Assembly (NCBI GenBank): GCA_942159475.1
Contig: OW804096.1
Location: 14,805,871-14,869,870, forward strand
Direction of reading: 5' to 3'
From: Sthenelais limicola
Taxonomy: Eukaryota > Annelida > Polychaeta > Phyllodocida > Sigalionidae
DNA: 64,000 nt
Numbering within the stretch: position 1 is the first letter of the stretch; each line of letters begins with the position of its first letter. The notes under the pieces were generated by a model. That model did not search any database, was not told where the DNA came from, and saw nothing but the letters and a program-made list of their open reading frames with translations. Both the position numbers and the translations under genes were made by a program. This document shows, piece after piece, positions 56,243-64,000 of this stretch.

Positions 56243-56845
56243 AAGAAGGGTTTTTTTGTCAGGCATGTTCTGGGAATCTGGGATCTCCCCAGCTGTTCTC
56301 TACAGGTCCGTCGACCCTGTCTGGAGGACTTTATATGTGGTTTGTGAAGGTGTCTGGGCCGGGTGAAAATGTGATTTTGAAGCCTTTTTTAAATTGGGAT
56401 CTTCACCCTCTATTTATAGCCTGGGAAAGCCCCTGAGATACTACGTCATTTCCCACAAGGTACTACATCACTTCCAGGGGGACCCAACTACATGCAGAGG
56501 AGTGGGAGAATGAAGAAGAGGAGAGGGAGAGGGTGGGGGTATTGGAGAGGGGGAGGGGAGCGAGAGGGTGTAGGAGAGTGAAAGTGAAGAAAAGGGAGAA
56601 GGTGGGGAAATAGGAGAGGGGGAGGGGGAGGGGGAGGGAAGGAAGTGGGGGAGGGAAAAGATAGGAGAGAGAGAATGTAGGGGAAGGGAGAGAGGGGAGG
56701 GAGAGAAAGTGAGGAGGGGGAGCATGAGAAAGATGGGGAATCGGAGATGGGGTTGGGAGAGAAAAACAGGTATGAGAGACAGAGAAGAGGCGGAGTGAAA
56801 GGAGGGAGAGGGGGAAGTGTTGGGAGAGAGGGGGACCGTCTGGAG
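56243..56845 (+). repeat. Tandem duplicated unit, copy 2
   Basis: Same core order (GGGTTTTTTTGTCAGGCATG, GATTTTGAAGCCTTTTTTAA, CTATTTATAGCC), again followed by a purine tract (~56,495-56,835). The Arg/Glu and Ser/Leu/Pro frames are artefacts. Confidence 0.65.
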
Positions 56846-57140
56846 GACGGGTACTTTGCTAGTGTACAATAAATTGTGGAGGTGGGATAGGTAGGATTTG
56901 TAGTATGAGTTTTGAAGGTAGTGATTAATTTGATATTTTTTGAAAGCTTGGAACTCTAGTATATTAATGTAAATTTTCTACATGGGTGGTTTAGTTAAGG
57001 TGGATATGAATGTTTTTAATCAATATAATTATAATATTTTTAACACAAAGATGACGTCTGAAAACATCCATGCTAGATAGAATGCTTTTTTCGATGTAAC
57101 TTAAATATATATTTGCCTCTAATGAAAATAAAAAGTACAT

Positions 57141-57375
57141 GAGTCAGATTTTCAGAAAATGTACAATTGGCAGCTGTACACTTTTAGGAAATTCTGCTAA
57201 ATTAGGCTGAAAAATGATGAATACCGGGTATATCTGAGTATATTTGGTATCACATTGATTTAAAGTATTAGTTCTGTTATGTTAAATTGCATTTTAAAGT
57301 TCATTTTTGTCTTAAATGTGAGTTATTTGAGAGGATTGGTGAAGGTAAATTGTACATTTTCTGAAAATCGGAGCC
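57141..57375 (+). mobile_element. GGGTCAG-family element, type B
   Basis: Left GAGTCAGATTTTCAG, right TTTCTGAAAATCGGAGCC. It lies 183 bp from the next copy. Confidence 0.85.
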
Positions 57376-57558
57376 ACATGCTTATGAGTAATAAACCTTT
57401 CCATGGTGTAGGATCAAAAAACGTTGACATCTTCCAAAATAATCCCTCTTCATTAGGATGTTCCATGCGCAATTCTGTAGACGAAATCATTCTGTTCACT
57501 GACGCAAGTAGATATTCTTTATGAGAAGGATTATTACTGCGCAGAAGTTGAGATATAC

Positions 57559-57793
57559 GGGTCAGATTTTCAGAAAATGTACAATTGGCAGCTGTACACA
57601 TTTAGTAAATTCAGCTAAATTAGGCTGCAATTTGTGCAATACTAGGTAAACTTGAGTATATTTGGCATTGCATTGATTCTAGCAATCGGTTAGGTTAGGT
57701 TGAACTGTATTTTGAACTTTATTTTCGTCTAAAATATAGGTTATTTAAGAGGATTGGTGAAGGTGAATTGTACATTTTCGGAAAATCTGACCC
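57559..57793 (+). mobile_element. GGGTCAG-family element, type A
   Basis: Complete copy. Adjacent A and B copies show that both subfamilies were active independently. Confidence 0.9.
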
Positions 57794-58033
57794 ATATGTA
57801 TGAAAGCAGCCCAAGTTGTTCCCCCAATTCACACATGTTATTACTTTTCCGAAGTTTAGTTGGTCGGTAGAAGAACTCCCAGACAAGGTAAGGCCATTTC
57901 ATTATTTAATGTTCTAGTTATTTAATATTCATTGGATGAGATTGTGAAGCAATCAAGTAAATATTCGATTAAATAAGGGAATAAAACATCAAAATTATGG
58001 AAGAAGTAGTCATGGATATTTGTTGATTTTATA

Positions 58034-58063
58034 TGATTTGCTGACCTTCGTACCTTCATCAGC
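58034..58063 (-). ncRNA. Degenerate hammerhead-like/Penelope terminal motif
   Basis: Minus strand GCTGATGAAGGTACGAAGGT then CAGC. CUGAUGA and GGTACGAA are present but stem II is poor. It is probably a decayed Penelope-type terminus. Confidence 0.35.
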
Positions 58064-58165
58064 GTATGATTATTTTATAAATACTCAACTAGTTACACCT
58101 TGTTCTATTCTTGCTATTTATTATAATTAACTGGCATTGAAGAATATTAGAATAATTATAAATCT

Positions 58166-59500
58166 TTGTTTATGGTTTTGAACTATCATGAAGTGTCTAA
58201 AACATCTTTATCACACTCACTTTATCGCACTTATCAAGTGGAATGCACATATGATAAAAGCAAACATATTCTTGACATGGCTTTTTATAAAAGGAACCTT
58301 CCTACCAGGAGTCATTCCAACGGGAAAAGGAACCTGATAGTCCTCTCAACTAAGTCAAATAAAATTGTTAACTCTGTAATATACAAATGTCAAACAAGGT
58401 GGAATGACTTAAAACCACTTGCTCATCAAATAGATAACAACCTGACTTTCAAGAAATACACTGAATGCCTTCTAGCTCCGAAATAACATTATGCAAACGC
58501 GGGAATGTATATAATTAGTCTGTAGTGGGAGGACTGATTCTAGAACTTTCAGTAGCAGAGAACTGGTATCTTGCTTTAGTGCCTTTCTTGGCTGCTGTTC
58601 TCTGCAATCACACTCCCCGTTGAACTCTTTTACTTGAACTCTTTTACTTGTCCTGTCATAATCAGTCAGTCGCCTTATATTATATCATTGTGCCTACCGA
58701 AATCATACTTTATATAACTCAAGCCTAACTCTCATGTATCACTCGCTATGTCTCATCCTGCAACCATGTATCGGTTGCTGCTACTTCCTGTACATAAATC
58801 ATTAATCACGTTTGCTGCCTGTATAAATATGCACTCCAACATGGCAGTTAATTCTAACTTTAACTATTAGTGCCAACTCATTTGGGAAGGCTCTTGTATT
58901 TGCTCATCATAATTAATGCTACTTGCAAGCATACTGCTCCGCCTGAGTATGAAATAGGTTAGATATCTCTCCTACTTCTATGTAATATATTACATATAGT
59001 CATAAATGATTGATACCTATGAAATGGACCTATCTAACATGGCGCCTGTGGTAGTCTCGGACCACTCAGTCTGATTACACACTGTTTAACACACAATTAT
59101 CCATGAGCGCCCCTAGCATTTTACAGTATTCATAGAGTCATTCTTATTTTACTTCCATCTGTGTTACAAATGGTATACACAGATATTTGTTAATGTATAT
59201 ATTTGTTAGCCTGGAAATCTGTGTTGCATAACTATTTAGTAATGTCACTTACTTGCTAAACCTGTCGACTAGATGCCAGAACTTTGTGGTTCTTACTCAT
59301 CTCTGAAAGATGATTACTTTGTTACCTTCTTGTTAAGTCTATCATAATTGTTAATATTGATTCTCAAATATTGTCCCCTTATAAGAAATGATGTCGTGTG
59401 GCATCCATAGAAAGACCTGGCACGCCAGAATTGGCCTACCACTTATTTCTGTACCAATCAGACAATAAAAGAATATTTGAATTGAATTGAATTGAATTGG
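58166..59500 (+). mobile_element. Second 5'-truncated LINE copy
   Basis: Only ~75 RT C-terminal residues, an ~1-kb 3' UTR and the tail AATATTTGAATTGAATTGAA (ending near 59,500). Same family type as 6,685-8,400 but diverged. Confidence 0.75.
58255..58486 (+). pseudogene. LINE RT C-terminal remnant
   Basis: KHILDMAFYKRNLPTRSHSN and then IYKCQTRWNDLKPLAHQIDN align without gaps of note to KHILDIAFYMSQ..LPTRSHAK and TYKCQMRWNDLASEAHGIED of the copy at 7,522. It ends at TAA (58,484-58,486). Everything upstream of this C-terminal segment is gone. Confidence 0.8.
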
Positions 59501-60138
59501 ATGTACATGTGCTCAAGCATTAACTGCTACAGAGCATTTCAGTATATTTTTTTGTATCTTTCAGCATACTTTTATATTATGTTCTGTACTCAACAATTAC
59601 ATATATTTTATTTCATATTTCATGTTATATTTCATATTTAATTTACACTTCATATTTTATGATTTTAGCTTAGCACACATGCATATCTTTTAATAATGTT
59701 AACGGCTGGAAGAACTGGATATTATCCAGAAGCCTGTTTTACTAAATAAATATTGTGGTGTCGGTAAACACAGAACTAAGGAGGCAGGGAGCTGGGGATT
59801 TACCAAATAAATGTTTGACAAACAAAATATTAGTAGTGTATAGCGTATTTACAGTCCTGCGAGCTGTGTTATATCACCACAATCGCCAAACAAAAGGGAA
59901 AAAAAAAACCCAATTAAGGAATTAGCCTGCAGGACTGTAAAACGGTCAAAACCTGTGCCGACATAGAAACATCAAAGGGAATTTTAAAAAATTCACCATT
60001 TATATGGGAACATAAGCGTACGCTATACACTATCAGAAGTGATTTGATGAGATTCTGGGATGTTTTTTTTCTCTATAGAAACCCACTGCGTGTTACGACT
60101 GAGGGATCCCTAGTCGGCCGGGATCTATTGTTCTTGGA
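59501..60138. other. Non-coding, nothing recognised
   Basis: AT-rich. TTTCATATT repeats near 59,610-59,660. Confidence 0.4.
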
Positions 60139-60173
60139 GCCCTCCCCTGTCGCTTCCGGCGACACGGGAGGGC
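60139..60173. repeat. GC-rich hairpin
   Basis: GCCCTCCCCTGTCG and CGACACGGGAGGGC pair with one C-C mismatch around a 7-nt loop (CTTCCGG). Function unknown. Confidence 0.7.
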
Positions 60174-60292
60174 TTATATACGGTGATAACTCAAGTTGTT
60201 AATCAAATGAAAAACTTGTTTCCGATGGCTAAAGAAGTAGTTGGTGTGTGTATATTGTCTATAAGGTGGCATAACAATGATTTAATGCTTAC

Positions 60293-60357
60293 CGGGGATA
60301 ATTTGGACAGTTTAGAAGCGAACGTTCGCCCTGAGTGAAAGCCGTAGCCTCCGCCAT
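60293..60357 (-). CDS. Possible first exon (22 codons) in the left arm
   Basis: Minus strand ATG opens MAEATAFTQGERSLLNCPNY P and reaches a strong donor CCCG|GTAAGC, phase 2. The right arm encodes the similar MAEPTAFVKGEH. No downstream exon or family recognised, so the call rests on the shared start, the donor and a shared upstream region. Confidence 0.3.
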
Positions 60358-60641
60358 GATGTCTGTTGACAAGTGAGCAAGATTGTATAAGTGGAAGGAT
60401 TTTTTCAAAACAAAACGGGTATGTGAACTCTTATATTTTGAAAAACGGGGCCCAAGGTGATAATGTATTGTAGTCTAGACTTTAGAAAGTTCTTAATCAA
60501 ATGAAATACTAGTTTGAAATGGCTAAAGAAGTAGTTGGTGTATGTATATTGTCTATAAGGAGGTTTCTGTCAGTTTGATGCAACGAGGGTTGTTCCATAT
60601 TTGCGTGTGCAGTAAAATACGGATCCATGCACGCACTTCCG
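60316..60641 (-). repeat. Left arm of a ~330-bp inverted duplication
   Basis: Reverse-complement match to 63,558-63,890, for example TGTCTGTTGACAAGTGAGCAAG against CTTGCTCACTTGTAAACAGACA, and TGCGTGTGCAGTAAAATACG against CGTACTTCACTGCACACGCA. A piece of the same sequence (GGCTAAAGAAGTAGTTGGTG) also recurs directly at 60,224. Confidence 0.75.
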
Positions 60642-60770
60642 GGTCAGGTCACGTAAACTGTATGGCGACTCTCATGGCATGTGCTGATGTTTTTTGGCCA
60701 TAATAAAAAAGGTTTGTCTATCTTTTTGTCTCTCCCATAAAGTGAATCTCATCAAATCACCTCTAAAAGC

Positions 60771-60890
60771 AATATTTCCCGAGGTTTTGTCTGCTCGCGA
60801 GTACTGTTGCCTGACGGAACTTCTCGGGCAAGCCCTCGAATTTCCCTCAGGCAACAGTACCCGCGAGCAGACAAAACCTCGGGAAATATT
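60771..60890. mobile_element. Near-perfect foldback element
   Basis: Left arm AATATTTCCCGAGGTTTTGT ... GTACTGTTGCCTGA and right arm TCAGGCAACAGTAC ... AACCTCGGGAAATATT pair over ~45 bp with one mismatch, around a ~30-bp loop. It looks like a very small palindromic transposon. No duplication is clear. Confidence 0.75.
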
Positions 60891-62566
60891 TCTTAACTAA
60901 TATTTTTCAATTCAATTCAATTGCAATAAAGAAGAAACAAATCTGACTCACTTCACTTTAGTTAATATTAATTAGGTTGATTCTTGAATCCATTTACTAT
61001 ATATCTCCATTTCAAATGTATATATATGTTTTCATATTATCAAGTTACTGATACCTGTTGAATTGAACGAAGTCATAAACAACACCAGTATTCTGTTCTC
61101 TTTAGTAAAATGCTCTATGAAACTGTTATACTCAGCTATTAATTATTTCTATGTATATTTTATCGCAGGTGTCTCCTTCCTCACTTGTAATGTGTGGAGT
61201 AGCCTCCCCTAATTACGTAGGGACACCCAGAAGCGACTAGATACTAGGCACCAGGGTGCTAAGCAGCAATGTTACCATTATGCACTGTATTTTCATGTGT
61301 TCTGTGAAGTGGAATTTACTCCACGATGAAGGGAGGATCGACCGCAGTTTATATGTGCGGGAGTGTAATCCTAGGATCGCATGCAAGTCTGCAGCATGTA
61401 TCCGGTTTGCTACCATGCAAACTCTCTCCCCCTTTTGCCATGCTGTTACATATAGCATCTCACTGACACCCCGGTGGGAGGTGGCAAAGCTTTTGGAACA
61501 GCCGTTTGTTCTACTTCCGGTGAAATGAAGTTTTGTTTCACGGAAACCTTGGCCATCGTTTCCATGGCAAATTTATTCACATACAAGTGCCTTTGGCACT
61601 TGGATTGTAGAGGCAGTTGTGTTTCAACTTCTTATAGGAATCCGATTTGGAGATATTGATTTGATTGCCAAAAAACGTCACATGCTACCCGCGGCGATTA
61701 GTGCGAGCTGTGGTGGAGATGGCTGTGGGGTGAGGGGAGCCACTGCCCTATGCGGGAGATAGTGAGTGGACAACACTCATGACCAGCGAGGCATGACGTG
61801 ACGTAATAGGTCCGACTGGGCCTTTTCCCAGTGCATGCATTGCGCGACGAGGTTTAGTAAACAATGCGACAACGGAAATTGATGGAAATGTCTGCTGTTT
61901 AGCAAAATAACTAACCCAAAGGCCTAATTAGGCTAGTATTAATAATTATATGTCAGAGAGAATGGAGAAAGAAAGGTGATATTAACACATCTAAAAGATG
62001 GCTTTAGTAATGTGTACACTGAGTAAGAGGCGCGCAGTTGCCACACTTTTTTCCACTGGAGCTGGTAGGGTATAACCTGCAGCTGGTAGAAATCTGTAAT
62101 AGCCGTTTACATAAAGAAAACAAACTTTTACAACTATCAAAAAGTAAAATAGTTTAACTCCAATACTTTGCAATATTGATAGAAAACTGTTTCTATGAAG
62201 TAGTTGTAATTTTATTATTGGTGCAATCGGGGAAAATGAACATTGTTAGTACAGGTTTCCTGAAACCTAAAGGTGCTGAAGTCTAAAGAGCTGGGGAATC
62301 CCCGGGAGCTGGGGAATCCCCGGGATTAAAGATTTAAGTAAGGGAGTCAACAGCACTCGCCTTATCAGGCTTGTGCTGCCATGGAAAAGATTTGACTCTG
62401 ACCCATGCAATCCTATTGCTAATAATCTACTCGTACGTGAGGTTCTATCATATTACAAACTGGGACTTGGTGGAGTCATCTCATTCCTACAGAGACGAAA
62501 AGTCACGTGACTATAGGTGGCGCAGCGAGCGCGAACCTAGCAACCAGCCAAGAGATTGCAAACATA
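60891..62566. other. Non-coding, between inverted arms
   Basis: A TTCAATTCAATTCAATTG run at 60,908 may be an orphan LINE tail. CACGTGAC ... CCTAGCAACCAGCC near 62,505-62,550 has an inverted relative near 63,430-63,465 (GGTTGCTAGGTGTCACATGA). Confidence 0.45.
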
Positions 62567-63019
62567 AGTGGGGTCTCCACTGGCTGCAGTAAGCTCTGCG
62601 GTAAGCTCTGCGGTAAGCCTTGCGATGGTGTTGTGATGGCAAGGAATGGTGAGGACCTGCCTACATGGCCAGTGAACCGTGTGGATAGGACCTCGTCATT
62701 CCTAGGGCTCCTGAGGGGGGTATCTAATTTCTCTTGTCGCTACCAAAAAACGGCAATTGTCATTTGTCCCTAAGGAAATTCTTCTGTCGTTTGTCGCTAT
62801 ATTTTCATAAAACAGCCAAATTTTTGTCGTTAAGGACTATTAAGGTCTTTGTCGATTTGTCAGGCTAAGAAAGTATCTTTGTCATTTGTCACTAGTTGCC
62901 TTTGAAATTTGTCGATCTAAGAAAGGGCTGTGTCGATTTGTCGAATTAACCCCTCAAGAGCCCTATTCCTTTCCACCTACAGAACCGCAGAGCTTACCGC
63001 AGCCAGTGGAGACCACCCT
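62567..63019. mobile_element. Harbinger-like foldback element carrying a nested insertion
   Basis: ATA|AGTGGGGTCTCCACTGGC at left, GCCAGTGGAGACCACCCT|ATA at right (3-bp duplication). GGTAAGCTCTGCGGTAAGCC is present as in the other copies. A 259-bp element interrupts it at 62,705-62,963. Confidence 0.8.
62705..62963. mobile_element. Nested TA-flanked element with TTTGTC repeats
   Basis: GGGCTCCTGAGGGG and CCCCTCAAGAGCCC are inverted termini (13 of 14), flanked by TA/TA. The interior repeats TTTGTC/TTGTCG about a dozen times (TTTGTCGCTA, TTTGTCACTAG, GTCGATTTGTCG). TA duplication suggests a Tc1/mariner-type mobiliser (inference). Confidence 0.75.
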
Positions 63020-63557
63020 ATACTCCCGACGATTTCGCGCCGCGTTAACCTTGCCGTCGCAGTATAGCGACGTATATTCCTTGATTTTTCGTGGTTTATT
63101 TCTTACCTTTGACAAAATGCTTTGCGCATAAAAAAACGCTGATCATCTTATCCTTTGGGGCCCAGGGTTTGTTGGTGGCTGCGTCTTTCCTCCCGCACAG
63201 GGATGCCCACTGTCTCCGTCGATTTATCTCCTTTGGAAACTTAAAGAAACGATTATCTTTGTCTCCCATCCATGAAGCCCGAACCTAGCAGCCACCCATG
63301 GCACAAACTTTCTCCATCCTGCCTATTTATATAGGCTTTGGTAATAAAAACGTAGGTCCGTACCGATCGACGCATAGAGACACTATATGGTCGCGGGAAC
63401 GCTTGGTGCGAATGTTTGCAATCCCTAGCTGGTCGTCAGGCTGGGTTGCTAGGTGTCACATGACCGGAACTCGGACGCCGTCTCAAAGGTTTTGCCTTAT
63501 TATAACCAGACCTGCATTAGGACTATTGGCAATGAAGATATATGGATGCTTTGGAAG
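63020..63557. other. Non-coding, CpG-richer
   Basis: No domain in the 129-codon frame at 63,298-63,687, which crosses the inverted arm. Contains GAACCTAGCAGCC and GGTTGCTAGG, which resemble RFX X-box half sites (weak). Confidence 0.35.
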
Positions 63558-63890
63558 TGCTTGCATGGATCCGTACTTCACTGCACACGCAAAGAAGATG
63601 GAACGACTCTCGCTGCGCCAAACTGACAGAAACCACCTTATAGACAATATTCACTCACCAACTACTTCTTTAGCCATCTCAAACTAGTATTTCATTTGAT
63701 TAAGAACTTTCTAAATTCTAGACTACAACACATTATGACCTTGGGCCCCGTTTTTTCGAAATATAAGAGTTACATACCCGTTCTGTTTTTGAAAAATCCC
63801 TCCAATTGTACGGCGCTTCTGGTTGCTGCCTTGCTCACTTGTAAACAGACATCATGGCAGAGCCAACGGCTTTCGTTAAGGGCGAACATG
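63558..63890 (+). repeat. Right arm of the inverted duplication
   Basis: See the left arm at 60,316-60,641. Similarity runs from GGAAGTGCTTGCATGGATCC to GGGCGAACATGC. Confidence 0.75.
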
Positions 63891-63961
63891 CAGAAGCTTT
63901 CATCGCTGGGAATTGGATGGTTGGAACAATCGCACAGGTCTGTCTCCGTTTGCATATTTAA
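63854..63961 (+). CDS. Possible first exon in the right arm
   Basis: ATG opens MAEPTAFVKGEHAEAFIAGN and continues WMVGTIAQ; it could splice at CACAG|GTCTGT (weak donor) or end at a TAA a few codons later. Upstream ~300 bp is shared with the opposite-strand start at 60,357. Product unknown. Confidence 0.3.
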   Translation: MAEPTAFVKGEHAEAFIAGNWMVGTIAQVCLRLHI

Positions 63962-64000
63962 GAATAGTTGGGACATTAAAAACGGTGTCAGAATTAATTA

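Noticed and set aside
55700..56869. Frames rich in Glu/Arg/Gly or Ser/Leu/Pro
   Set aside because: Translations of GGGAGA purine tracts.

Overview
This 64 kb window looks like intron-rich, AT-rich nuclear DNA of a marine invertebrate. A lophotrochozoan (mollusc, annelid or brachiopod) is my inference, from one host gene resembling the DUF1647 family and from the transposon mix. There is no bacterial-style gene packing. Almost all sequence outside one host gene and one retrotransposon is repeats and transposon relics.

Layout. 1-14.3 kb: non-coding DNA with miniature transposons, a tRNA-like element next to a 12-bp GC hairpin, and a 5'-truncated non-LTR retrotransposon on the minus strand. 14.38-26.45 kb (+): one spliced host gene, with a type II signal-anchor first exon followed by luminal exons with DUF1647-like motifs, probably a Golgi/ER protein. 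At least one internal exon is not settled. Two exons sit directly behind copies of a ~235-bp miniature transposon whose terminus reaches the 3' splice region. 26.4-31.9 kb: 3' flank and repeats.

31,952-43,596: an apparently intact and young Ty3/Gypsy-type LTR retrotransposon of 11.6 kb. It has 448-bp LTRs (I found one difference), a PBS, a polypurine tract, a long gag with a CCHC knuckle, a -1 frameshift signal (G GGA AAC plus stem-loop), and pol with PR (unusual DWGA active site), RT, RNase H and integrase. A third intact 937-codon ORF in the env position encodes two C2H2-like zinc fingers and a coiled coil, with no membrane segment. This is the best candidate for an undescribed function.

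43.6-64 kb: a ~3.4-kb inverted-terminal-repeat element (44,317-47,702), more miniature transposons (one turned into a CT microsatellite), Harbinger-like foldback elements with TTA target duplications, a second non-LTR relic, a near-perfect 45-bp-arm foldback, and a ~330-bp inverted duplication that carries similar short putative first exons on opposite strands.

Across the window I find about 20 copies of one terminal-inverted-repeat family in two subfamilies, and four Penelope-like hammerhead-type motifs, all on the minus strand. Boundaries and copy counts are from reading by eye.
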